Positions 14,432 through 23,046 of a stretch of DNA of 64,000 nucleotides are shown here, piece after piece; within the stretch, counting starts at the first letter, position 1, and each line of letters opens with the position of its first letter. Source of the stretch: 1-14-0-10-37-14 sp037130845 (GTDB taxonomy: Bacteria > Patescibacteriota > Patescibacteriia > Patescibacteriales > Patescibacteriaceae); the NCBI GenBank assembly GCA_037130845.1, contig JBAXSE010000002.1, positions 1 through 64,000 of the forward strand, given 5' to 3'. Both the position numbers and the translations under genes were made by a program. The notes below the pieces were generated by a model, which had not been told where the DNA came from, ran no database searches, and saw only the letters and a list, made by a program, of their open reading frames with translations.

Positions 14432-17062
14432 ATGAACAAAGAACTACCCAAAAATTTCGAAACCGCCGAAAACGAAGAGCACTGGTACAAAATCTGGCGC
14501 GCTTCCGGCTTTTTTAATCCCGACAACTTGGATTTGCCCGAAGATGCACCCACCTATACCATTATTCTGCCTCCGCCCAATATCACCGACAAGCTACACA
14601 TGGGCCATGCCTCCGAACTAGCTATCCAAGACCTCTTTATCCGCTACAAGCGCCTGCGAGGCTATCGCACGCTCTGGCTGCCCGGCACCGACCACGCGGC
14701 CATCGCTACCCAGACTGTGGTTGAGAAAAAGATTAAAAAGGAACAAGGCCTTTCGCGCCATGACTTAGGGCGCGTCGAATTCCTCAAGAAAGTTTGGGAG
14801 TTTCTGGGAGAAACCCAATCGGCTATCCTGAATCAGACGGAAAAAATGGGCGCTTCTTTGGATTGGTCTCGCCTGGCCTTTACCCTCGATGACCCGCGCC
14901 GCCTGGCTGTCCGCGAGATGTTTATCAAAATGCATTCCGAAGGCCTCATCTACCGCGGCGAACGCATCGTCAACTGGTGCCCGCGCTGCCAATCCACCCT
15001 GGCCGACGACGAAGTGGAACACGAAACACAAGCCGCCAAACTCTATACCTTTAAATACGACGCCGCTTTCCCGATCGCTATTTCCACCACCCGTCCCGAA
15101 ACCAAGCTGGGCGATACGGCTGTGGCGGTCAACCCTAAGGACGACCGCTACAAACAATATATCGGCCAAACAATCGCAGCTAACTTTTGCGGCGTGCCGC
15201 TCAAACTGCAGATTATTGCCGACCGCAATGTCGAAATGGAATTCGGCACTGGCGCCCTAGGCGTTACGCCCGCTCATTCGATGATTGATTGGCAGATGGC
15301 CGAAGAGCATAATCTACCCATCGTCAAAGTGATCAACGAAGACGCCAAAATTCATCCAGGCTTCGGCCCATACTCCGATCTGGGCGTTTTGGAAGCGCGC
15401 GAAGCTATTGTGGCTGAACTGCGAAAAAATAATCTGTTAACCGGCGAAGAAGATATCAGCAATAACCTCAGCGTCTGCTATCGCTGCGGTACGGCTATCG
15501 AGCCGCTGCCATCCATGCAGTGGTTTATCGCCGTCGACAAACCAATAGAGCGCCTGGGCAACAAGTCGCTCAAACAAATCGCGTTGGCGGCAGCTGTTGA
15601 CGGTGAAATCGAATTCAACCAAGCCCGCTTTGCTAAAAAATATACCGACTGGATGACCAACCTGCGCGATTGGTGCATCAGCCGCCAGATTTGGTTCGGC
15701 CACGAAATCCCCGCCTGGCACAAAGGCGAGGAGATCTACGTCGGCGCCGAAGCGCCGGCAGGCGAAGGCTGGGTCCAAGATAGCGACACACTGGACACTT
15801 GGTTCTCATCCGGCATGTGGACCTTCTCTACTCTCGGCTGGCCGGGCACTTTTGCCGGCGGCCGCAAAAGCGGCGATCTGGCCAGATTCCACCCGACACA
15901 GACCATGGCGCCCGGCTACGAATTGATCACACTCTGGGTCAGCCGCATGGTCATGATGAGCTACTACGCCTTGGGCGAAAAACCCTTCGAAAAGGTCTAC
16001 TTACACGGCATGGTTTTGGACAAGCAAGGCAAAAAGATGAGTAAATCCAAAGGCAACGGTATTGATCCATTGGATATGATTACTCTTTACGGCACCGATG
16101 CAGTTCGCCTATCGCTGACCGCCGGTACCACCGCCGGCAACGACCTCAAATTCTACCAAGAAAAGGCCGAAGACTCACGCAATTTTGTCAACAAACTATG
16201 GAACATCGGCCGCTTCATCATCAGCCAGATGGAAGATGAGACTCTGCCGATTAATACCGCCGAACTGACGCTAGCCGACCGATGGATTCTGTCCAAATTC
16301 AAACACACCAAGAGCCTAGTGACCGCAAGCTTGGAAAGCTACGAATACGGCCAAGCGATTGATATCTTAAAAGAATTTACTTGGGACCAGCTGGCCGACT
16401 GGTATCTGGAAGCCAGCAAATTCAGCCGTTCAGCCTCTACCCCGGCCGTCCTCAAGTTAATCCTGGAAGAACTGCTGGTTATGTGGCACCCATTCGCGCC
16501 TTTTGTCACAGAAACTCTCTGGAGCTATCTGGGTAAGCCGCAATTACTGATAGTCTCGCATTGGCCAGACCAAAACCCTACTGAATATACCGACACAGAA
16601 GCAGAGACGCAATTCGAACAAATAATCGAAGCAATTGTCGCTATTCGCAATGCCCGCAGCGTCAATAAAATAGAACCGGCCAAAAAACTACCGGCTCTGA
16701 TTATTACAGACTCAGTCGAACTCTATACACAAAACAGCGCCCTGCTAATTTCACTACGCACCGGTTTAAGCGAAATGCAAATTATCAGCTCAGGCCAAGC
16801 GCCCGCTGAAGCTATTTTTGCGCAAACCCCTAACGCCGATATTTATCTATCCGTGCCGGTTGACCGCGAGCAAGAAAAAACAAGGTTGAACAAAGAATTG
16901 ACTGATACCCAAAGCTTCATCGAACGCCTAAGCAAACAATTGGCTAATGACGAATTTGTGCATAACGCCCCGCCGGCGCTGGTAGCCAAAGAACGAGCCC
17001 GTCTAGCCGAAACAGAAACCAAGGCTCAGTCGCTCCAAGAACAGCTCAAAAAACTCGATTAA
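14432..17062 (+). CDS. valS: Valyl-tRNA synthetase
   Basis: 876 residues, the usual bacterial length. Class I signatures are HMGHA (56-60) within PPPNITDKLHMGHASE and KMSKSKGN near 535. A CP1 editing domain lies between them (STTRPETKLGDTAVAVNP). A zinc-like pair CPRCQS lies near residue 187, and CYRCG near 350. The anticodon-binding domain is followed by the C-terminal coiled-coil typical of ValRS (about 805-876). A perfect terminator follows. It charges tRNA-Val. Confidence 0.97.
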   Translation: MNKELPKNFETAENEEHWYKIWRASGFFNPDNLDLPEDAPTYTIILPPPNITDKLHMGHASELAIQDLFIRYKRLRGYRTLWLPGTDHAAIATQTVVEKKIKKEQGLSRHDLGRVEFLKKVWEFLGETQSAILNQTEKMGASLDWSRLAFTLDDPRRLAVREMFIKMHSEGLIYRGERIVNWCPRCQSTLADDEVEHETQAAKLYTFKYDAAFPIAISTTRPETKLGDTAVAVNPKDDRYKQYIGQTIAANFCGVPLKLQIIADRNVEMEFGTGALGVTPAHSMIDWQMAEEHNLPIVKVINEDAKIHPGFGPYSDLGVLEAREAIVAELRKNNLLTGEEDISNNLSVCYRCGTAIEPLPSMQWFIAVDKPIERLGNKSLKQIALAAAVDGEIEFNQARFAKKYTDWMTNLRDWCISRQIWFGHEIPAWHKGEEIYVGAEAPAGEGWVQDSDTLDTWFSSGMWTFSTLGWPGTFAGGRKSGDLARFHPTQTMAPGYELITLWVSRMVMMSYYALGEKPFEKVYLHGMVLDKQGKKMSKSKGNGIDPLDMITLYGTDAVRLSLTAGTTAGNDLKFYQEKAEDSRNFVNKLWNIGRFIISQMEDETLPINTAELTLADRWILSKFKHTKSLVTASLESYEYGQAIDILKEFTWDQLADWYLEASKFSRSASTPAVLKLILEELLVMWHPFAPFVTETLWSYLGKPQLLIVSHWPDQNPTEYTDTEAETQFEQIIEAIVAIRNARSVNKIEPAKKLPALIITDSVELYTQNSALLISLRTGLSEMQIISSGQAPAEAIFAQTPNADIYLSVPVDREQEKTRLNKELTDTQSFIERLSKQLANDEFVHNAPPALVAKERARLAETETKAQSLQEQLKKLD

Positions 17063-17084
17063 ATCTGCCTTTCTTGCTATAATT

Positions 17085-17119
17085 AAACTCCCAGGACCGA
17101 TCCTGGGAGTTTTTTTTAA
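17085..17119 (+). terminator. Terminator of valS
   Basis: A perfect 12-bp stem, AAACTCCCAGGA / TCCTGGGAGTTT, with CCGA loop and a run of eight or more U. Confidence 0.9.
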
Positions 17120-17131
17120 CACGCCGAAAAA

Positions 17132-17161
17132 TTGGCTTGCTTTTCTGGATTTTGTTATAAT
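17132..17161 (+). promoter_or_regulatory. Promoter of the GH130/GT4 cluster
   Basis: TTGGCT (17132-17137), 18 nt, extended -10 TGTTATAAT (hexamer 17156-17161). Transcription from about 17168 rules out the upstream in-frame start at 17132 and supports the ATG at 17198. Confidence 0.75.
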
Positions 17162-17197
17162 AAATCAATTGGTTTAAATCGCGGAAACACTAATATC

Positions 17198-18232
17198 ATG
17201 ATCAAGGTAAAAAAATACGGCACCGTGCTATCACCCACCAGCCGAGCGTTCGAAGAACGCGCGGTTTTGAATCCCGGCGTCCTGCAAGAAGGCCGCCAAG
17301 TCCACCTGGTTTACCGCGCCATCAGCAAGGATTTTATGTCTAGTTTGGGCTATGCCCGCCTGGACGGTTTTCGCAATGTCAAAGAACGCCTAGGCGCCCC
17401 GCTCATGCAAGGCAAAGCCAAATATGAATCGCACGGCATGGAAGATCCGCGCATTACCAAGATTGACGACACCATCTATCTGACCTACGTCGCCCATGAC
17501 GGCAAAAACGCGCAGATCGCCTACGCCTATGGCCCGGATCTTTTCAACCTAAAGCGCGGTGGCCTAATCGGCCCCCAGATCCGTTACTCAATGGCCGGAC
17601 GCCTGTTTAACAAAAAAGAACTCAAGGATGATTATCTGTTTTTCGAGGCCTACTATCGCAACTACTCAGGCGAAGACGTGTTAATCTGGGAAAAAGACGG
17701 CGTGCTGTTTCCGGAAAAGATCCGCGGCAAATTCGTGCTGACGCACCGCATCTTGCCTGACATGCAAATAGTCTATTTCAAAGATTTTGCCGAACTCAAA
17801 CGTAATAGTTTCTGGAAGGACTACATCAGCAACATGCACAAATTCGTCATCCTCGAAAATAAATACCGCTTCGAAGAACGGCATATCGGCGGCGGCGCCC
17901 CGCCCATCCGCACCAAGAACGGCTGGCTGGTCATCTACCACGGCGTCGAAGAATCCAATGCCGGCCGCACCTATCACGCCGGAGTCGCTCTATTTGATAT
18001 CAAGAACCCGCGGCAGCTTATTTCACGCCTGCCCTATCCTCTCTTCAGCCCGGAAAAAGACTTTGAGCTCAAAGGCGAAGTAGACGACGTCGTCTTCCCT
18101 ACCGGTACCGCGCAATTTGGAAAAAATTTATATATCTATTACGGAGCAGCCGACAGCGACATCGCTGTGGCCAGCGTCAATCTGGATGATTTGCTTGATG
18201 AGCTCAGACGCTACAAAACAAACCGCAAATAA
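17198..18232 (+). CDS. GH130-family beta-mannoside phosphorylase-like enzyme (copy 1)
   Basis: 344 residues from ATG 17198. GH130 enzymes are five-bladed propellers that phosphorolyse or hydrolyse beta-mannosides. Visible signatures: the GMEDPRITKID segment (EDPR at 82-85, containing the catalytic Asp), TYVAHDGKN, the phosphate/substrate loop GGGAPPI near 228, GWLVIYHGVEE, and VVFPTGTA...IYYGAADSDIA near the end. It shares the same architecture and EDPR position with the copy at 22006. It is 6 nt upstream of the GT4 fusion. Whether it degrades or builds a mannan with Man-1-P is not decidable here. Confidence 0.88.
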   Translation: MIKVKKYGTVLSPTSRAFEERAVLNPGVLQEGRQVHLVYRAISKDFMSSLGYARLDGFRNVKERLGAPLMQGKAKYESHGMEDPRITKIDDTIYLTYVAHDGKNAQIAYAYGPDLFNLKRGGLIGPQIRYSMAGRLFNKKELKDDYLFFEAYYRNYSGEDVLIWEKDGVLFPEKIRGKFVLTHRILPDMQIVYFKDFAELKRNSFWKDYISNMHKFVILENKYRFEERHIGGGAPPIRTKNGWLVIYHGVEESNAGRTYHAGVALFDIKNPRQLISRLPYPLFSPEKDFELKGEVDDVVFPTGTAQFGKNLYIYYGAADSDIAVASVNLDDLLDELRRYKTNRK

Positions 18233-18238
18233 CGCCCT

Positions 18239-20587
18239 ATGCAACAACCAAAATCGCCATGTGTACTCTATGTCAGCACTTTCCCACCCCGTGAATGCGG
18301 CATCGCTACTTTTGCGCAAGACCTGACCAATGCCATCGACAAAGAATTTGCACCGGCCGTTAAATCCAAGATTCTAGCCATGAACGTCAATGGCAGTTCG
18401 ATTTATAATTACCCCAAAAAGGTAACCATGCAGATTGCCGACAGCGACATTGAAGATTACTTGCGCCGCGCCAAAGAAATCAACGATAATCCGGAAATCA
18501 AACTGGTCTGCATCCAACACGAATACGGCATCTACGGCGGCGAATGGGGCAATTACGTTCTGCCCTTTATGGAAATGATTACTAAGCCGATAGTTGTGAC
18601 CTTCCACACCGTCCTGCCTCGGCCCGGCCGCGAACTCAAGCGCATCACCAAACAGATTGTCGACAAAGCCAGCGGCATAGTGGTTATGACCGAACACTCC
18701 GCCGCCCTCTTGCGACGCACCTACGGCATCGACAAGAAAAAACCGATTGCCGTCATCCCGCACGGCGTCCATCACATCCAATATCCATCCAAGAGCAAAG
18801 CCAAAGCCAAGCTCAATCTATCCGGACGCACCGTATTGTCTACCTTCGGCATGCTTAATCGCGACAAAGGCATCGAGTATGCCATCGAGGCATTGCCAGA
18901 AATAATTAAGAAATATCCCAAAACTCTCTATTTAATCCTCGGCGCTACCCATCCGGTCGTCGCCCGCCACGAAGGCGAAAGTTACCGCAACAAGCTGACT
19001 CGCTTAGTCAAGAAACTGGAACTGGAAGAGCATGTCAAATTTTATAACAAATATTTGGAGCTGGATGAATTGATCGACTTTCTAAAAGCCACCGACATCT
19101 ACATCTCCCCCACACTCAATCCCAAGCAAGCGGTTTCCGGCACTATCTCTTACGCCTTTTCCTGCGCTTGCCCGATTGTGGCCACCGCCAACCAATACGC
19201 CAAAGATACTATCAACAAAGAACGCGGCATTCTGGTTGACTTTGCCAATGCCAAGGCAATCGAGAACGCTCTCATGACCATGTTGGACGATCCGATCATG
19301 ACCAAGAATATGAAAAAGGATTGTTATTTCTATTCTCGGCACATGACCTGGCAGAACGTCTCGCTGGCCTATTTCAAGTTCTTCGACCAGTTCACCCCGA
19401 TTATCCCGCGTGACAAGGATAAATTACCGCCTATCAATCTAGACCACATCAAAACCCTGACCGACGACTTCGGCATGATCCAATTCGCTATCCATACCAA
19501 GCCGGACATGCACTCCGGCTATTGTCTGGATGACAACGCCCGCGCCTTGATCGGCACCGTCAACTATTATGATCGTTATCCCAAACGATCGGTCATGCGC
19601 CTGATTAATACCTATTTCAATTACATCAAATACAGCCAAAAGGACGAAGGCGGCGCCTTTAAGGATTTTGTCAATCGAGTGGGCGAAGTTTCCGAAGACC
19701 GCGACATGGAAAGCCAAGATAGCTTCGGCCGCGCTATCTGGGCTTTGGGGCAGACGCTGGTCTCCAAACGCGCTCCCAATATCCTAATCGAAGAAGCTTT
19801 GGGTGTTTTTGACAAAGCCTATCCGCTGATCGTCGACCTCAAATTTTCACGTTCAATCGCCTTTGCTCTGATTGGCCTAACCGATGTCCGCCAATATTAC
19901 GGACAAACCGGCAACCTAGACCAACAAAAGGAGGTGGACAGCATGATCAAGCGCCTGGCTGATATATTAATCCAGCGTTACGAAGAGCAAACCGCCGAAA
20001 GCGCGCTCTCCGGCGGCGAAAAGTGGCTCTGGTTCGACGATCACCTCACCTATTCCAACTACAAGATCCCCGAAGCGCTGTTCCGCGCCTACCGCATCTT
20101 AAAAAAGGACAAATACAAACAGACGGCCGAACACAGCATCGATTTTCTGAACAAGATTACTTTCGAAAAAGGCTATTACAATGCCATCGGCCAAGACGGC
20201 TGGTATTTCCGCAATGGCAAACGCGCCTACTTTGACCAACAGCCGGAAGACGCGGCCTCGGCAGTGGAGGCCTTGGTCGCCGCCTACGAAGTAACCGGCA
20301 AAGAAAAATATGCCGCTGACGCCCGCGACGCCTTCAATTGGTTCTTGGGCAAAAATCACCTCAATCAAATGGTCTATGATGACGCTACCGGCGGTTGCTA
20401 CGATGGACTGGGCAAAAAGAGCATCAATTTCAATCAAGGCGCCGAATCAACACTCTCTTATTTCCTGGCTCGCCTAGCTGTCGAAGCTGTCTACAAAGAC
20501 AAAGAAGGCAATGACCGTCGAGACCGCCAAATACTGATCGACAAAGCCGCGCTCGAAGCCGAAATAGCCAAAGTCGAAGATGAATAA
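18239..20587 (+). CDS. GT4 glycosyltransferase fused to a six-hairpin glycosidase-like domain
   Basis: 782 residues. Residues 1-385 are a GT-B GT4 transferase: STFPPRECGIATF nucleotide-sugar fold, VIPHGVH, STFGMLNRDKGIEYAIEA, and a C-terminal nucleotide site around ISPTLNPKQAVSGTISYA. Residues about 395-770 form an (alpha/alpha)6 barrel: YCLDDNARALIG, MESQDSFGRAIWALG, WFDDHLTYSNYKIPEA and FDQQPEDAASAVEAL. Similar fusions accompany GH130 genes. The transferase probably adds hexose from a nucleotide sugar to a glucan or mannan; the barrel may trim or bind the product. No signal peptide, so cytoplasmic. Same operon as the preceding GH130. Confidence 0.85.
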   Translation: MQQPKSPCVLYVSTFPPRECGIATFAQDLTNAIDKEFAPAVKSKILAMNVNGSSIYNYPKKVTMQIADSDIEDYLRRAKEINDNPEIKLVCIQHEYGIYGGEWGNYVLPFMEMITKPIVVTFHTVLPRPGRELKRITKQIVDKASGIVVMTEHSAALLRRTYGIDKKKPIAVIPHGVHHIQYPSKSKAKAKLNLSGRTVLSTFGMLNRDKGIEYAIEALPEIIKKYPKTLYLILGATHPVVARHEGESYRNKLTRLVKKLELEEHVKFYNKYLELDELIDFLKATDIYISPTLNPKQAVSGTISYAFSCACPIVATANQYAKDTINKERGILVDFANAKAIENALMTMLDDPIMTKNMKKDCYFYSRHMTWQNVSLAYFKFFDQFTPIIPRDKDKLPPINLDHIKTLTDDFGMIQFAIHTKPDMHSGYCLDDNARALIGTVNYYDRYPKRSVMRLINTYFNYIKYSQKDEGGAFKDFVNRVGEVSEDRDMESQDSFGRAIWALGQTLVSKRAPNILIEEALGVFDKAYPLIVDLKFSRSIAFALIGLTDVRQYYGQTGNLDQQKEVDSMIKRLADILIQRYEEQTAESALSGGEKWLWFDDHLTYSNYKIPEALFRAYRILKKDKYKQTAEHSIDFLNKITFEKGYYNAIGQDGWYFRNGKRAYFDQQPEDAASAVEALVAAYEVTGKEKYAADARDAFNWFLGKNHLNQMVYDDATGGCYDGLGKKSINFNQGAESTLSYFLARLAVEAVYKDKEGNDRRDRQILIDKAALEAEIAKVEDE

Positions 20588-20592
20588 ATATA

Positions 20593-20625
20593 CAAAGCCT
20601 GCCTCTTTCGGCAGGCTTTGTCTTG
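20593..20625 (+). terminator. Terminator after the GT4 fusion
   Basis: A perfect 11-bp stem, CAAAGCCTGCC / GGCAGGCTTTG, with a 6-nt loop; the U-tail is poor (TCTTG). It overlaps the -35 of the next promoter. Confidence 0.7.
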
Positions 20626-20646
20626 CCCAAAAAAATCTGCTATAAT
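20618..20646 (+). promoter_or_regulatory. Promoter of the methyltransferase gene
   Basis: TTGTCT (20618-20623), 17 nt, extended -10 TGCTATAAT (hexamer 20641-20646), 27 nt before ATG 20674. Confidence 0.75.
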
Positions 20647-20673
20647 TAAGTATTAATATTAATAGATTGCGCC

Positions 20674-21264
20674 ATGTTAGGAAAAATATTTCGGCGATGG
20701 CATTACCGCCGTTTAAGCGAGCGTTTGATCAAGGATAATTACTATGCTCGGTTGGAATTCGAAGACCGAGACACGCTCGAAAGAATTATCCTGCCCTACG
20801 TCCTGTCAGACCTGAACCCCAAAAGAATACTGGACGTCGGCCGCGAAGACTATCAAAGCTGGTATAATGATTTTTTTGACGGCCGCGAACTTTGGACGCT
20901 CGACTTTAACAAACGGCGCAAGAAGTTTGGCGCGCCCAACCACATCACCGACGATGTCGCCAATGTCGGCGCCCATTTCAAGCCCGGCTATTTCCATTTT
21001 ATCTTATTAAATGGAGTTTTCGGCTGGGGCCTCAATGACATTCAAAAGATCGAAAAGACCTTTGACTCGCTTTATGAACTATTGGCTCCCGGCGGTCTCT
21101 TGATTGTGGGCTGGAACGACCTGGAAGACCTGGTGCCGATACCGCTAGCAAATATTAAAGCCCTTAAAAGATTCCAAAAATACACATTTCCCCCTCTCAA
21201 AAAATCTTCTTTCCTCTGCATCGGTGAAGGGCGCCATACCTATAATTTCTATCTAAAGAAATAA
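20674..21264 (+). CDS. Class I SAM-dependent methyltransferase-like protein
   Basis: 196 residues. A degenerate motif I (RILDVGREDYQSWY near 51-64, with GRED instead of GxGxG) is followed by an acidic strand end (LWTLDFNKRRKKFG) and the late strand LLAPGGLLIVGWNDL. This is the Rossmann methyltransferase pattern. The glycine-poor motif I suggests altered cofactor use or a diverged substrate. The gene has its own promoter within the carbohydrate cluster, so a sugar or glycolipid target is plausible but unproven. Confidence 0.65.
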   Translation: MLGKIFRRWHYRRLSERLIKDNYYARLEFEDRDTLERIILPYVLSDLNPKRILDVGREDYQSWYNDFFDGRELWTLDFNKRRKKFGAPNHITDDVANVGAHFKPGYFHFILLNGVFGWGLNDIQKIEKTFDSLYELLAPGGLLIVGWNDLEDLVPIPLANIKALKRFQKYTFPPLKKSSFLCIGEGRHTYNFYLKK

Positions 21265-21293
21265 TATAATAAGTTTTATTTAATTTTTAAAAA

Positions 21294-21323
21294 CCCGCCC
21301 TAGGCGGGTCCGCCTAGGGCGGA
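21294..21323. repeat. Double palindrome CCCGCCCTAGGCGGG / TCCGCCTAGGGCGGA
   Basis: Two adjacent near-palindromes are also reverse complements of each other, so the 30 nt can form two small hairpins or one long one. It lies at the left edge of the 9-bp repeat array. Confidence 0.8.
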
Positions 21324-21487
21324 CTTTACAAACTTTACAACACAACAAAACTCTGCCATCCAATAACTTTAAAAACTTTACAACATAAAAAAACTCCGCC
21401 CTCCAATAACTTTAAAAACTTTACAACACAACAAAACTCCGCCCTCCAATAACTTTAAAAACTTTACAAACTTTATAAACTTTATAA
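21323..21487 (+). repeat. 9-bp repeat array with 43-bp higher-order period
   Basis: Units ACTTTAAAA, ACTTTACAA and ACTTTATAA (consensus ACTTTANAA) occur as pairs separated by about 25 nt of ACAACAAAACTCCGCCCTCC-like sequence. The pairs start at 21366, 21409 and 21452, giving a 43-bp period, and the array ends with four consecutive 9-mers (21452-21487). The ATG of the next gene follows 10 nt later. It is not CRISPR: the intervening sequence is itself repeated. Confidence 0.9.
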
Positions 21488-21497
21488 ACTCACTCGT

Positions 21498-22019
21498 ATG
21501 CCCATTAAACAAAAAAAGAGGAATAAAAAAACAATCAGCCGCTCAGCCAAATCCAAAGGCTATAACCTGCCGCATGTTTGGAAAAACACTTGGCCGAGCC
21601 TGCAGGCTTTTATCTTGACGGCCTTGCCTATCTTAGCAACCTTTCTAATCATGTCATTATTCATAGTGAGCGGTCTCGCCGCCTACGGGATATCCCTCCT
21701 TATCCTAGTCTATCTGCCATTTTCACCGGTTGTATACTATGTTGCTTATCTATTTTTTCTACAAAAACACAACACTCAATCATTTTTTATGGCCCGCATT
21801 GCCGCAGCCATGCTGGTGTGTTCCGTCTATATCTTTGTTGCCGGCTCATTGCTCTTTAGCAGCGTCTTTTGCGGCACTACCGACTGCGGAGGCTCCATCT
21901 TGGTCCTTATCTTCCCTCCGGCCGCTTTTCTTATTTACTTCCCGACTGTGCTAATCACTATCGCAACCGAAAAATTGACTTACTTCTTCATCTCGGAATC
22001 TAAATATGCTAAACGTTAA
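21498..22019 (+). CDS. Hypothetical four-helix membrane protein
   Basis: 173 residues. A very basic N-terminus (KQKKRNKKTISRSAKSK) precedes four hydrophobic helices (about 33-57, 62-88, 98-122 and 130-160). I do not recognise a family. Its last 14 nt overlap the start of the second GH130 gene, so they are translationally coupled. The start lies 10 nt downstream of the 9-bp repeat array, with no Shine-Dalgarno. Confidence 0.65.
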   Translation: MPIKQKKRNKKTISRSAKSKGYNLPHVWKNTWPSLQAFILTALPILATFLIMSLFIVSGLAAYGISLLILVYLPFSPVVYYVAYLFFLQKHNTQSFFMARIAAAMLVCSVYIFVAGSLLFSSVFCGTTDCGGSILVLIFPPAAFLIYFPTVLITIATEKLTYFFISESKYAKR

Positions 22020-23037
22020 ACGTCACGGCATCATCCTTAAACCGACTAGCCGCAGCTTCGAAGCAAAGTCTGTATTCAACCCAGGCGTCTGGCAGTCAGG
22101 CAACACCGTGCATATGCTTTACCGAGCGGTTGACGGCAACTTCGTCTCCAGCCTGGGCTATGCTAGGCTAGAAGGGCCTCTGCAAGTAGCAGAGCGGCTA
22201 TCCGACGCCCTTTACAAGCCAGAAACTGCCTGGGAATCGCAAGGACTAGAAGACCCGCGCATCGTCAAAATAGATGGCCAATTCTTAGTGACCTACGTCG
22301 CCCATGACGGCAAAAATGCCGTCTCTTGCTATCTCTATGGCACTGATCTAAAAAAACTAAAGCGCGGCGGATTAATCAGCCCCAAAATACCCTATCGCCA
22401 TCTCCCTCGCATCTGGCGCTGGTGCCAGCTCAAAGATGAATACTTTTTATTCCAAGCCTTTTACCAGAACTTCGGCGGCGACAATATCTTGCTTTGGCAC
22501 AAAGATTTTGTCCCTTTTAGCGAAAAGATTAATGGCCGATATTATTTTCTGGAACGCATCTTGCCTGATATGCAACTGGTTGCCTGCGATTCGTTGGACG
22601 ACCTGCATGACAAATACTTCTGGATCAGGCATCTGCTGGAAACCGACCGCCATGTCCTGTTTGAGAACACCATGTCTTTTGAACCGCGTAATATTGGCGG
22701 CGGCGCTCCTCCCATCAAGACAGCCGAAGGCTGGCTAGTCATCTACCACGGCGTCGAAGAACACAACAAAGCCAGAACTTACAGCGCCGGCGCCGCCTTG
22801 CTCGATCTCAATGACCCGCACAAAATCATTGGCCGCCTGCCAATGCCGCTGCTAAAGCCAGAAACAGACTACGAACTAACCGGACAAGTCAACAACGTCA
22901 TCTTCCCAACCGGCACCGCCCTCTTTGGCGACGAACTTTATTTCTATTATGGCTGCGCCGATAATTGCATCGCTGCCGCCAGCGTCAGTCTATCCGCCCT
23001 CCTAACAGAACTCAAACATAACCCGCCCAAACTCTAA
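22006..23037 (+). CDS. GH130-family beta-mannoside phosphorylase-like enzyme (copy 2)
   Basis: 343 residues, a paralogue of the protein at 17198. EDPR is again at 82-85 (LEDPRIVKID), with GGGAPPIKT, GWLVIYHGVEE, VIFPTGTA and YYGCADNCIAAAS. The same indels and motif spacing indicate duplication within the cluster followed by divergence, possibly to separate oligomer-length or linkage preferences, as seen with paired GH130 enzymes of beta-1,2-mannan metabolism. The start overlaps the upstream membrane-protein gene by 14 nt, and the stop is 9 nt before the glycosidase. Cytoplasmic. Confidence 0.88.
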   Translation: MLNVKRHGIILKPTSRSFEAKSVFNPGVWQSGNTVHMLYRAVDGNFVSSLGYARLEGPLQVAERLSDALYKPETAWESQGLEDPRIVKIDGQFLVTYVAHDGKNAVSCYLYGTDLKKLKRGGLISPKIPYRHLPRIWRWCQLKDEYFLFQAFYQNFGGDNILLWHKDFVPFSEKINGRYYFLERILPDMQLVACDSLDDLHDKYFWIRHLLETDRHVLFENTMSFEPRNIGGGAPPIKTAEGWLVIYHGVEEHNKARTYSAGAALLDLNDPHKIIGRLPMPLLKPETDYELTGQVNNVIFPTGTALFGDELYFYYGCADNCIAAASVSLSALLTELKHNPPKL

Positions 23038-23046
23038 ACAAAACAT

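Noticed and set aside
21323..21487. CRISPR-like array
   Set aside because: The spacers between repeats are themselves repeated, units are 9 bp, and no cas genes are present.
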